Positions 17,184 to 25,610 of a DNA stretch of 64,000 nt are shown in pieces. A model generated the notes under the pieces. It was given only the letters and a program-made list of their open reading frames with translations, made no database searches and had not been told where the DNA came from. A program made the position numbers and the translations under genes. This stretch comes from Parolsenella catena (GTDB lineage Bacteria > Actinomycetota > Coriobacteriia > Coriobacteriales > Atopobiaceae). Within the stretch, counting starts at the first letter, position 1. Each line of letters begins with the position of its first letter. Location of the stretch: NCBI RefSeq assembly GCF_003966955.1, contig NZ_AP019367.1, positions 1,426,001 to 1,490,000 of the forward strand, read 5' to 3'.

Positions 17184-18236
17184 TTAGTTCGCCTCCCCAC
17201 GAACGAGGCTCTCCTCGCCGTTCTGCCTGTGGCACGCCACGAAGTGGCCAGGCTTGACCTCGACCAGCGGCGGAACCTCGTTCTTGCACTTCTCACAGGC
17301 GTAGGGGCAACGGTTGTAGAAGTTGCAGCAGGTGCCGGTGAGCCTCAGATCGGGCGGAACACCCGGAATGGTCTTGAGGTCGGTCTTTGCCTTATCGGAG
17401 AGCTTGGGCATGGAGTCGAGCAGGCCCCAGGTATAGGGGTGAAGCGGATTGGCGTAGAGCTCCTCCATGGGGGCATACTCGCAGGTACGGCCCGCATACA
17501 TGACCATGACATCATCAGCCATCTGCCAGACGATGCCGAGGTTGTGCGTGATGAGCAGAATGCCCGTGTTGAGCGTGTCCTGAAGGCCCTTGAGCAGGCT
17601 CAGGACCTGGGCCTGCACCGTCACGTCGAGGGCAGTGGTGGGCTCGTCGGCGATGATGAACTTGGGGTGGCAGCTCATTGCCATGGCGATCATGACGCGC
17701 TGGCACATACCACCGGAAAGCTCGTACGGATACGAGTCCATACGCTTCTCGGGGTTGGGGATGCTCACGAGCTTCAGCATCTCGATGGCACGCTTGCGCG
17801 CGGCCTCCTTGTCGAGACCGTCATGCAGGCGGATGTTCTCGATCATCTGGGTGCCAACCTTGAACACCGGGTCAAGGGCCGTCATCGGGTCCTGGAAGAT
17901 CATCGAGATGTCCTTGCCGCGAAGCTCACGGAGCTCAGCCTCGGTGGCATGCACGATGTCCTTGCCGTCAAACATGACGCTGCCGCCCTCGATCTTGCCG
18001 GTCTTGGGCAGAAGGTGCATCAGAGAGCTCGAGGTGACGGACTTGCCGGAGCCAGACTCGCCCACGATGGCAAGGGTCTTGCCACGATCGAGCGTAAAGC
18101 TCACGCCGTCGACGGCCTTGGCGACGCCGGCAGCCGTGTGGAAGTACGTCTTAAGGTCGTGGACCTCAACAAGATGCTCCGAGACCTGCTCGGTAGCTGC
18201 GCTGGTCTCGGTAGCCTGAGAGTTGTTCTCGCTCAT
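17184..18236 (-). CDS. oppD: Oligopeptide/dipeptide ABC transporter ATP-binding protein OppD
   Basis: First ATPase of the importer, 350 residues. Walker A GESGSGKSVTS, signature LSGGMCQRV, Walker B FIIADEPTTALD and the C-terminal extension with Cys residues (TGTCCNFYNRCPYACEKC) match OppD/DppD. The N-terminal 25 residues are a short Thr/Glu-rich extension. It starts 5 bases after oppC and ends flush against oppF. Signature Cys at LSGGMCQR is a common OppD variant. Confidence 0.95.
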   Translation of the reverse strand: MSENNSQATETSAATEQVSEHLVEVHDLKTYFHTAAGVAKAVDGVSFTLDRGKTLAIVGESGSGKSVTSSSLMHLLPKTGKIEGGSVMFDGKDIVHATEAELRELRGKDISMIFQDPMTALDPVFKVGTQMIENIRLHDGLDKEAARKRAIEMLKLVSIPNPEKRMDSYPYELSGGMCQRVMIAMAMSCHPKFIIADEPTTALDVTVQAQVLSLLKGLQDTLNTGILLITHNLGIVWQMADDVMVMYAGRTCEYAPMEELYANPLHPYTWGLLDSMPKLSDKAKTDLKTIPGVPPDLRLTGTCCNFYNRCPYACEKCKNEVPPLVEVKPGHFVACHRQNGEESLVRGEAN

Positions 18237-18241
18237 AGGGC

Positions 18242-19147
18242 CTACCTCTTCTGCTTCGGGTCGAGAACGTCACGAATACCGTCACCAAACAGGTTGAAGC
18301 CAAGAACGGTGACGAGGATGAACATGCCAGAAATCGTGGCGATGTGAGGAGCACCCTGCAGGCAGCTCTTGCCCTCGGAAAGAATCGAGCCCCAAGAAGC
18401 GGTGGGCGGCTGGATGCCAAGGCCGAGGAAGGAAAGCGCGGCCTCAGAGATGATCGCGCTGGCGATGTTGAGCGTGAAGTAGACGATGACCGGGCTCATG
18501 GCATTGGCGAAGATGTGCTTGAAGAGGATGCGAGCGGGGCTGGCGCCAATGACGCGCTCGGCGTTGCAGTACTCCTCGTTCTTCACGACATGGACCTGAC
18601 CGCGCACGACACGAGCAAAGTTAGGCACGTTGGCAACGCCAATCGCGATGATCACGTTGATGGTGCCCTGACCAAGGATGGTCATGAGGATAAGGGAGAG
18701 CAGGATGAACGGGAACGCCATCATGCCGTCCATGATGCGCATGATCACAGAGTCAACGATGCCGCCGAAGAAGCCAGCGACGAGGCCGAGCAGGATGCCG
18801 ACGATGGCACCGAGGATGGTGCCGCCGATGGCGATGAAGATCGAAATGCGCGCACCATAGATCACGCGGGAGAGAAGGTCGCGGCCAAAGGCGTCAGTGC
18901 CAAACAGGTGGCCTCCCACCCCGGGAGCGGCAAACATGTTGCCGGTATCCGTGGCGTTGGGATCACACGGAGCAAGCAGGGGCGCAAAGACGGCGAGGAT
19001 CACCATCACGACGACGATCGCAAGACCCACGAGCGCCATCTTGTTACGAGCGAGCTTGTGCCAGGCGTTGTTCGCCTTGCGCTCACGCTCGAGCATCTTG
19101 AGCGTTGCCTCGTCAGAAAGGCTAGCGCCAGTAGCGTTATCTGCCAT
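18242..19147 (-). CDS. oppC: Oligopeptide/dipeptide ABC transporter permease OppC
   Basis: Inner-membrane permease, 301 residues. An N-terminal cytoplasmic stretch is followed by a first transmembrane helix (about 38-60), a periplasmic-side loop with GTDAFGRDLLSR, and five more helices. The EAA-type contact loop is VIGASPARILFKHIFANAMSP. The start codon overlaps the oppB stop by one base (TAATG), showing translational coupling. Confidence 0.95.
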   Translation of the reverse strand: MADNATGASLSDEATLKMLERERKANNAWHKLARNKMALVGLAIVVVMVILAVFAPLLAPCDPNATDTGNMFAAPGVGGHLFGTDAFGRDLLSRVIYGARISIFIAIGGTILGAIVGILLGLVAGFFGGIVDSVIMRIMDGMMAFPFILLSLILMTILGQGTINVIIAIGVANVPNFARVVRGQVHVVKNEEYCNAERVIGASPARILFKHIFANAMSPVIVYFTLNIASAIISEAALSFLGLGIQPPTASWGSILSEGKSCLQGAPHIATISGMFILVTVLGFNLFGDGIRDVLDPKQKR

Positions 19148-20103
19148 TAGTTGCTACCCCCCTCATAATTGACCTTGGGGTTGATGACCATGTAGACGAT
19201 GTCAACAACGAGGTTAACGAAGACGAAGACAACGGCGGAGAACAGGACCACGCCCTGAATGAGCGAGTAGTCACGGCCGTTGACGGCATTGACGATAAGC
19301 GTGCCAAGACCAGGCCAGGAGAAGATGGTCTCCGTCAGGATGGCGCCGGCGAAGGCGCTGGCAAGCTGAAGACCAAGTACGGTCACGATGGGCGGGAGCG
19401 CGTTCTTAAGCGCGTGCTTCCAAATGATCTTGGACTCCTTGATGCCGCGGGCGCGGAGGGCCTTGATGTACTCACCGTTGATCGTCTCGAGCATGCTGGA
19501 GCGCGTGATGCGGGCAAACGTCGCCGCGGGGATCGTCGCCAGGCAGAAGCACGGCAGGATCATGTGACTAATGACATCCCAGACGCCCTTTGACATCGCG
19601 CCCATGCCCATGGCGGGAAGCCAGCCCAGATTCACCGAGAAGGTGAGGACGAGCATGAGGCCCAGCCAGAAAATAGGCATAGACACGCCAACGAGGGCGA
19701 GCACCATGAAAACGTAGTCAAAGATGGTGTTCTGCTTCACGGCGGACACGACGCCAATGGGCACGCCGACGAGAAGCGCGAGCACGAGGCCCGTAAGGGT
19801 GATCGAAAGCGTGGAGGGAAGCCTGCTCAGAATGATGGGCATGACGGGGCCACTGTAAGAGTACGAATAGCCGAAATTGCCGTGCAGGATACCAACCAAA
19901 TAGTTGATGTACTGCGTAAGCATGGGCTCATCGAGGCCCATCTTTACTCTCATCGTCGCAATCGCATCGGGTGACGCCTGCGGACCCAGCATCTGCGCAG
20001 CTGGATCGCCCGGAATCATGCGCGTGAGGACGAAGGTGATGGTGACGACTACGAACAGAACCGGAATCGTCTGGAGAATCCTTTTGAGGATTGTCTTTGC
20101 CAC
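19147..20103 (-). CDS. oppB: Oligopeptide/dipeptide ABC transporter permease OppB
   Basis: Inner-membrane permease of about 318 residues with six predicted helices and the EAA-type loop KALRARGIKESKIIWKHALKN. I chose the GTG at 20103, which gives VAKTILKRILQTIPV, because AGGGGG lies 10 bases upstream and it places the first helix close to the N-terminus, as usual. An in-frame ATG at 20157 would add 18 residues with no family resemblance, but cannot be excluded. Confidence 0.92.
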   Translation of the reverse strand: MAKTILKRILQTIPVLFVVVTITFVLTRMIPGDPAAQMLGPQASPDAIATMRVKMGLDEPMLTQYINYLVGILHGNFGYSYSYSGPVMPIILSRLPSTLSITLTGLVLALLVGVPIGVVSAVKQNTIFDYVFMVLALVGVSMPIFWLGLMLVLTFSVNLGWLPAMGMGAMSKGVWDVISHMILPCFCLATIPAATFARITRSSMLETINGEYIKALRARGIKESKIIWKHALKNALPPIVTVLGLQLASAFAGAILTETIFSWPGLGTLIVNAVNGRDYSLIQGVVLFSAVVFVFVNLVVDIVYMVINPKVNYEGGSN

Positions 20104-20160
20104 CTTTGCAACACCCCCTGAGCGGAGTCTGGCGGGACCTTGTGCCCGCGTAACCATGTG

Positions 20161-20191
20161 ATGGGGGCACGGCTCTGGGCCATGCCCCCAT
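20161..20191 (-). terminator. Intercistronic stem-loop between oppA and oppB
   Basis: ATGGGGGCA at 20161-20169 pairs with TGCCCCCAT at 20183-20191. There is no T-run on the minus strand. Such stems after the binding-protein gene usually protect its mRNA and lower expression of the downstream transporter genes. Confidence 0.65.
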
Positions 20192-20218
20192 CATTCTTAA
20201 CTGAATGAAAAACTCAAA

Positions 20219-21820
20219 TTACGCCGTCTTGGAGATGTTGATCTCGCTGGAGACGATGACCGTCTTGTTGTCAGCACGGCTCTGGAAGCCCTCAACCTTC
20301 TTGGTAAGGCCGGTGTTCACGAACTCGGAGCCATAGACGAGCATCGGGTCATAGGAGACGATCTTCTTCAGGGCCTCCTTGTAGTACTTGGCACGCTCGT
20401 TCTGGTCCGTGACCTCGAGGGCCTTGTCGAGCAGCTCGTCGACCTCGGGGTGGCTGAAGCCAGCACCGTTGCCAAGCGCGCCAATCTCCGTGGAGCTGAA
20501 CAGCTTGTTGAGGAAGAAGTAGGGGTCGGGGAACCAGGACCAGCTCATGCCGTACAGATCAGCCTTGCCGGCGGCAGCGGCGGCGCTGAAGGTGCCCCAG
20601 TCGCTCGGGTTGATGGCGAGGTCGATGTTCAGGTTCTCCTTGAGAGCCTGCTGGAGGATGGTGGCCATCTTCACACGAGCCTCGGTGTTGGAGATGTAGA
20701 TGTTGAGGGAAAGGCCATCGGGGTAGCCAGCCTCGGCGAGGAGCTTCTTGGCGCCCTCGGGATCATAGGCCGGGACGTCAGCCTCGACGGACTCGTCATA
20801 GCCCCAAGAATCCTTGGGCAGGGGCAGCACGGCGGTCGTAGCCTCGCCATAGGGATAGACACCCTTGACCAGGTCATCGCGGTTGACAGCCATGAGAATG
20901 GCCTTGCGGACCTTCTGGTCGGCGGTGGGGCCGTTGACCTGGCTCATGTAGACGTAGGCAACGTGAAGTGCCGGCTTCTGGTCCAGCACGAGCTGGTCAT
21001 TGTTCTTGATGGTCTGGGTGGCCTCGCCCGTGAGCGAAGTGGCGATGTCGATCTCGCCCGTGGCCAGGCCGTTGGCAGACTGGGTCATGTCGGTAACGAC
21101 CTTGATGGTGAGGCCATCGAGGTGCGGCTTCTCGCCCCAGTAGCAATCAGAGCGGGACAGGTCGCTCTGCTGGTCCTTCACGAACTGGTCGAGCTTGAAC
21201 GCACCAGAGCCCACGAGGTGGTCGCCGAAGGCATCGCCCCAGCCCTCGACCTCTTCCTTCGGGACGATGACGTTGCCGGCATCCGTAAGAGCGGTGAGGA
21301 ACGAGGCGTTAGGGGCCTTCAGCACGCACTCGACCGTGTGGTCATCAACGACGTTGCAGTGGTCGAGCATGGCGAGGCGGTTCATCGAGGACTCGGTCGC
21401 GGAGCGCTCGAGGGAGTACTTGACGTCCTCGGCGACGACGGCGCGGCCCTCCTGGTACTGGCCAGCCTGGAACTTGGCATCGTCACGGATGGTGAAGGTG
21501 TAGGTGAGACCGTCGTCGGAGACCTTCCACTCGGTGGCGAGCTGGGGAACGATCTCGGTGAGGTCGATGTTGTAGTCGACGAGGGTGTCGCACACGCACC
21601 AGATGATCTGGGCCTCATAGGCGCCCGTGTACTTGATGGGGTCGAGGTACTTGGGCGAGGAGGGCAGGCTGAGGACGAGCGTGCCGCCATCGGCGCCAGC
21701 ACCGGTGGAAGTCGAGCCACCATCAGAGCTGCAGCCGGAGAGTGCGGTACCCGCCATCGCTGCCGCAAAGATGGACACACCACCGACGAACGAACGACGG
21801 GAAATCTTGAGGTCAGACAT
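20219..21820 (-). CDS. oppA: Oligopeptide/dipeptide ABC transporter substrate-binding lipoprotein OppA
   Basis: Extracytoplasmic binding protein that captures peptides for OppBCDF. The 533-residue precursor starts MSDLKISRRSF; GGGAGG before that ATG decides against an ATG four codons earlier. A twin-arginine pair at residues 8-9 is followed by a hydrophobic stretch and lipobox LSGC with Cys30, so it may be a Tat-exported lipoprotein. The remaining sequence is a class C (family 5) solute-binding domain with YTFTIRDDAKFQAGQ and IWCVCDTLVDYN. Tat genes occur at 46 kb. First gene of the operon, with a possible promoter at 21982-22011. The peptide specificity is unknown. Confidence 0.93.
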   Translation of the reverse strand: MSDLKISRRSFVGGVSIFAAAMAGTALSGCSSDGGSTSTGAGADGGTLVLSLPSSPKYLDPIKYTGAYEAQIIWCVCDTLVDYNIDLTEIVPQLATEWKVSDDGLTYTFTIRDDAKFQAGQYQEGRAVVAEDVKYSLERSATESSMNRLAMLDHCNVVDDHTVECVLKAPNASFLTALTDAGNVIVPKEEVEGWGDAFGDHLVGSGAFKLDQFVKDQQSDLSRSDCYWGEKPHLDGLTIKVVTDMTQSANGLATGEIDIATSLTGEATQTIKNNDQLVLDQKPALHVAYVYMSQVNGPTADQKVRKAILMAVNRDDLVKGVYPYGEATTAVLPLPKDSWGYDESVEADVPAYDPEGAKKLLAEAGYPDGLSLNIYISNTEARVKMATILQQALKENLNIDLAINPSDWGTFSAAAAAGKADLYGMSWSWFPDPYFFLNKLFSSTEIGALGNGAGFSHPEVDELLDKALEVTDQNERAKYYKEALKKIVSYDPMLVYGSEFVNTGLTKKVEGFQSRADNKTVIVSSEINISKTA

Positions 21821-21981
21821 GGTTCCTCCCATTTTGGTATCAGGACGCTAGTGCCCTCTTGAAAAACGCGGATATGCCTGGAAACTGCAAATTCCTTACC
21901 AGCCATGCAATTCGCTTCATAAAAGATATCTGAAACGGCATCACGTTGAGCTAGCGATACGCGATGGTTTACTCAGGCGAA

Positions 21982-22011
21982 ATACTAGGCTGCTTTTGGA
22001 TAAGACAGTAA
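21982..22011 (-). promoter_or_regulatory. Possible oppA promoter
   Basis: Minus strand -35 TTACTG (22006-22011) and -10 TAGTAT (21982-21987) with an 18-base spacer, about 160 bases before oppA. The gap 21821-22184 (364 bases) is AT-richer than its surroundings and holds only this and the pepC terminator. Confidence 0.45.
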
Positions 22012-22069
22012 CTTTCTACTTTACCTTATGATTGTCTCTAGTTGGTGCAAATTTTGACGTGATGGGTGT

Positions 22070-22111
22070 AAAAAAGCCGCAGACGGCAAAGCACTGTTTG
22101 ACCGCCTGCGG
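22070..22111 (-). terminator. Terminator after pepC
   Basis: On the minus strand CCGCAGGCGG pairs with CCGTCTGCGG, followed by CTTTTTT (22070-22076). Confidence 0.85.
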
Positions 22112-22184
22112 ACATTTCATCACGCATATGTGAATAAGGCTCTTAGAGGCGACGCTGCCCTTGGGGATTTCCGCCCTGAAGCCC

Positions 22185-23600
22185 CTAGCCGATCGCGAGC
22201 ATGTTATCCCAATAGGCAACGTCCTCGAGCGGCAGGGTGTCCCAGAGGTCGAGGATGCGCTGCGGCAGGAAGCGGCGCTCCACCACGACGTCGCCACCGT
22301 AGAGGCGGAACCAGTCCGCGTCCATGACGAGGTAGCCGTCAAAGCCAAAGTCGTCGCCCCAGCTGTTCTCGACGCGCCAGGCCACGGGCTTGCCGTCCTC
22401 GCCCAGCTCGACGCCCTGGAAGGCCATGCAGTGCGTCATGCCGCACTCGCGGTCATCGATCATCTCGGCCTTGGTCTGGGAGAGGTCGACGCCAAAGGTG
22501 CCGTCGAGGTCCATGCCATCGAGCGCGAGCACGCCGGAGAAGTCCTCGTCCTTGCGCATGAGGTTCTTGTTGACCGCGCACATCATGAACGCGGGGACGC
22601 CGGCCTTGAGCGACTCGACGGCGGCGTTCTCGAGGTCCTCCATCGGCATGTTGAGGAAGCGCAGGCGCTGGCCACCGATGACCGGATCGAAGTAGCGGAT
22701 GCCATAGGCGTGTTCGTAGGGACGGGTCTCGCCCGGGAAGTTGACGAGCTCGACGTACTGCGAGAGGTCAAGCTTCACGTAGCGCTCGACAAACTCGACC
22801 GGGGTGATGCCCGCGTCGCGCAGGACGCGTCGCGGCTCGCCGCCGTTGGCGGAGACGACCTCCTCGACCTTGGAAGCGTCGACGTCGGCACCCTCGCCCA
22901 CCTCAATCGCGAGGTCGAAGGTCACGGGCGGCTCGCCCAGGCAGCAGCAAAGGATCTGGTGGAACTCGGGCAGCATCTCCTGCTTCTTGGCGCGAAGCTC
23001 CTCGAGCGTGGCGCCGTTCGCAGCCATCTTGCGCAGGATCGTGGCGTCCTTGCGAAGGAGGGTCGTGAGCAGGGCGTTCATCTGCGCCGTGTCTTTGTTG
23101 CAGGCAGTGTCGGGCATGAGGGCCTTGGGGATGGCGCCCCACTTCTTCACGAGGTTGCAGCAGAAGACGAACTGGCCGCCGTCCTCGACCGGCGTGAGCA
23201 TGAGCTGGGTGACCTCGCGGTCGTTCCAGGGGCGGTCCGCCGTGTCGATGACGTACTCGAGGCGAGAGTTGCAGCGCTCGAGCTTGTCGTAGAACTGGAT
23301 GTAGTTCTGCGAGAACTCGAAGTCATCGATGTCGAGGTTGGCGAGGACCTTGGAGCGCAGGACGTTGAGCGTCGAGAACATCCAGCAGCGACCTGAGTGG
23401 CGCTGGCCGGTCACGGTCTTGGCGGCCTTGAGCGACACGCCGAAGGTGTCCTGGTAGTTGCGTGCCTGCCTGCGGTCGACGCTGGCCTCGACCACGCCGA
23501 GCGCGGTGACGGAGTTGCGTGCCACGCGGTTGGCGCGCACGCTGGCGAACTCGTTCGTCAGCTCGTTCACGGCAGAGAGGTCAAGCTCGTCTGAAGCCAC
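22185..23600 (-). CDS. pepC: Aminopeptidase C (C1B, bleomycin hydrolase family)
   Basis: Cytosolic cysteine aminopeptidase that trims N-terminal residues from peptides; family members form self-compartmentalising hexamers. I chose GTG at 23600, which follows AAGGAG; the open frame upstream has no ribosome site. The 471-residue protein has catalytic Cys72 in GRCWMFSTLN, His in MTHCMAF and Asn in VENSWG. Length agrees with PepC (about 445-475). It is transcribed away from the DUF1177 gene and toward oppA, from which a terminator separates it. Its presence next to opp and two other peptidases supports peptide catabolism. Confidence 0.93.
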   Translation of the reverse strand: MASDELDLSAVNELTNEFASVRANRVARNSVTALGVVEASVDRRQARNYQDTFGVSLKAAKTVTGQRHSGRCWMFSTLNVLRSKVLANLDIDDFEFSQNYIQFYDKLERCNSRLEYVIDTADRPWNDREVTQLMLTPVEDGGQFVFCCNLVKKWGAIPKALMPDTACNKDTAQMNALLTTLLRKDATILRKMAANGATLEELRAKKQEMLPEFHQILCCCLGEPPVTFDLAIEVGEGADVDASKVEEVVSANGGEPRRVLRDAGITPVEFVERYVKLDLSQYVELVNFPGETRPYEHAYGIRYFDPVIGGQRLRFLNMPMEDLENAAVESLKAGVPAFMMCAVNKNLMRKDEDFSGVLALDGMDLDGTFGVDLSQTKAEMIDDRECGMTHCMAFQGVELGEDGKPVAWRVENSWGDDFGFDGYLVMDADWFRLYGGDVVVERRFLPQRILDLWDTLPLEDVAYWDNMLAIG

Positions 23601-23738
23601 GTTATTCTCCTTGGTTGCATTATTCCAACATTGGTAGTCAGCATAGCGCTTGGAAGGGCTCGAAACGCTCATCTTGTCCTATCATGTTCGGATGGCCGGA
23701 CAGGCCAGACCAATACGACCAAACGAAAGTGAGCCGCC

Positions 23739-24677
23739 ATGCTTCTGCGTCAGATGCTCGATATCTATGACCTCATCGACAAGCCCCAGGCCTCCGGCAA
23801 CGAGGTTGCCGACTTCCTGCGCGCCCACGGCGCCACGGACGTCACCGTCGAGCGCGTGAGCGGTGAGCGTGGCGGCACGGACTGCATCAAGGTCCTCATC
23901 CCCGGCTCGAACGGCAAGTCGACCGGCGGCAGCGCCCCCACGCTCGGCATCGTCGGCCGCCTCGGCGGCCTGGGCGCCCGCCCCGAGATGATCGGCGCCG
24001 TGTCCGACGGCGACGGCGCGGTCGCGGCCCTCACCGCGGCGCTCAAGCTCGTCGAGATGAACGAGAACGGCGACGTGCTCGAGGGCGACGTCATCGTGGC
24101 CACCCACATCTGCCCCGACGCCCCGACGCTGCCCCACGAGCCCGTCCCCTTCATGGACTCCCCCATCGACATGCAGACCATGAACCGCATGGAGGTCGAC
24201 GAGCGCATGGACGCCATCGTCTCCATCGACACCACGAAGGGCAACCGCGTCATCAACCTGAACGGCATCGCCATCTCGCCGACGGTCATGCAGGGCTACA
24301 TCTTGTCCGTCTCCAACGACCTCATGGACGTCATGACGCGCGTCACCGGCAAGATGCCCGTGGTCTTCGCCCTCTCCCAGCAGGACATCACGCCCTATGG
24401 CAATGACCTGTACCACCTGAACAGCATCCTGCAGCCCGCCACCGCCACGTGCGCCCCCGTCGTGGGCGTGGCCATCGCTACCGAGCAGATGGTCGCGGGA
24501 TGCGCCACGGGCGCCACGCACGGCACCGACGTCGAGGAGGCCGCGCGCTTCGCCGTTGAGGTTGCCAAGGTCTATGGCCCCGGCACCTGCAAGTTCTTCG
24601 ACGAGGGCCAGTTCGCCCACCTCAAGGACCTGTATGGCGACATGACCCGCTTCCAGGGCATGGGCGAGGCCAAGTAG
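23739..24677 (+). CDS. DUF1177 family protein
   Basis: Protein of 312 residues that matches the DUF1177 family (full-length, no signal peptide). Conserved stretches include IPGSNGKSTGGSAPTLGI near 52-70 and the glycine-rich GRLGGLGARPEMIGAVSDGDGA. TGGSAPTL and VATHICPDAPT suggest a nucleotide- or metal-binding pocket, but this is inference. Members are known mainly from genome neighbourhoods with AroM-family and peptide-transport genes, as here: aroM follows after a terminator and pepC/opp lie upstream. A -10-like TATCAT sits at 23680-23685. Function unknown. Confidence 0.8.
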   Translation: MLLRQMLDIYDLIDKPQASGNEVADFLRAHGATDVTVERVSGERGGTDCIKVLIPGSNGKSTGGSAPTLGIVGRLGGLGARPEMIGAVSDGDGAVAALTAALKLVEMNENGDVLEGDVIVATHICPDAPTLPHEPVPFMDSPIDMQTMNRMEVDERMDAIVSIDTTKGNRVINLNGIAISPTVMQGYILSVSNDLMDVMTRVTGKMPVVFALSQQDITPYGNDLYHLNSILQPATATCAPVVGVAIATEQMVAGCATGATHGTDVEEAARFAVEVAKVYGPGTCKFFDEGQFAHLKDLYGDMTRFQGMGEAK

Positions 24678-24695
24678 CCCCAAGCCGCTCACCAC

Positions 24696-24729
24696 AAGCC
24701 CGCCGGCAGCTCCGGCGGGCTTTTCTTTT
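24696..24729 (+). terminator. Terminator after the DUF1177 gene
   Basis: GCCCGCCGG at 24698-24706 pairs with CCGGCGGGC at 24712-24720 and is followed by TTTTCTTTT. It lies between DUF1177 and aroM. Confidence 0.9.
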
Positions 24730-24764
24730 GCACGGCGCACGACCGCTCGTCACGAGGAGGATCC

Positions 24765-25445
24765 ATGTCCCAGCACACGAAAATCGCAGGCATCACGGTG
24801 GGCCAGTCGCCCCGGACGGACATGACCTGCGACCTCATCCCCAAGCTCGCGCTCAACCTCGAGCTCGTGGAGTACGGCGCCCTCGACGGCCTCACACTCG
24901 CGGACATCGAGCGCGACCTCGCGCCCGAGCCCGGCGAGGAGGTCCTCGTCTCCCGCATGAGGGACGGACAACAGGCGACCTTCTCCGGCGACAAGGTGGT
25001 CGCGCTCGTCCAGGCCAAGGTCGACGAGGCCGAGAGGGACGGCTGTCGAGCCGTCATCGTGCTGTGCACGGGATCGTTTCCCGAGCTCAGGCATAACGTG
25101 CCGCTCGTATTCCCCCAGCCTCTGCTCCACTCCTGCGCCCGCGCGCTCGCCGGTGGCCGTCGCATCGCCGTGATGGTCCCCGAGCCCTCCCAGGCCGAGC
25201 AGGCACGCGAGCGGTGGTCCGCAAGCGGCGTTGACATCGACGTGGTGTCCGCGAGCCCGTACAAGGGCATCGACGGCGTCATGGCCGCGGCCCGCACGCT
25301 GCGTGGCCATGACGATGCGTTCCTGTGCCTCGACTGCATGGGGTTCACGGTTGCCATGCGCGACGCCGCCCGACGCGAGAGCGGCCTTGACGTGCTGCTC
25401 CCCCGCACGCTCGTGGCCAGCGTCGTCTCCGAGCTGATGGGGTAA
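24765..25445 (+). CDS. AroM family protein
   Basis: Cytosolic protein of 226 residues of the AroM family (Asp/Glu racemase-like fold by family knowledge). It begins with IAGITVGQSPRTDM, the family hallmark, and has LCTGSFPEL and LDCMGFT near 115 and 185, where racemase-like enzymes place their catalytic Cys. The E. coli namesake sits beside aroL but has no proven role. GAGGAGG precedes the start. It follows the DUF1177 gene across a strong terminator. A racemase or amide-processing role in peptide breakdown is possible but unproven. Confidence 0.82.
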   Translation: MSQHTKIAGITVGQSPRTDMTCDLIPKLALNLELVEYGALDGLTLADIERDLAPEPGEEVLVSRMRDGQQATFSGDKVVALVQAKVDEAERDGCRAVIVLCTGSFPELRHNVPLVFPQPLLHSCARALAGGRRIAVMVPEPSQAEQARERWSASGVDIDVVSASPYKGIDGVMAAARTLRGHDDAFLCLDCMGFTVAMRDAARRESGLDVLLPRTLVASVVSELMG

Positions 25446-25514
25446 GACCTACAAAAGGTGGCCCGGAGCCCGTCAGCGGGCGGCCTCGCGCACGTCGACA
25501 ACGTGGGGCTTAAA

Positions 25515-25594
25515 GGGCGGGCGGGGTGTCTGTCGCATGCGAGTTCTTTGCGAAGCAAAGCTGTTTGAGCAGGCGACAGACACCCCGCCCGCCC
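25515..25594. repeat. Long palindromic element (22-base perfect stem) with shared core
   Basis: 22 bases at 25515-25536 are perfectly complementary to 25573-25594. The 36-base interior contains GCGAGTTCTTTGC and an inner stem CTTTG/CAAAG (25546-25560). The interior closely matches the reverse complement of the element at 38844-38915 although the outer stems differ. It sits between the convergent aroM and lacI-type genes. Confidence 0.85.
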
Positions 25595-25610
25595 ACTCGC
25601 AGCAACCCAC

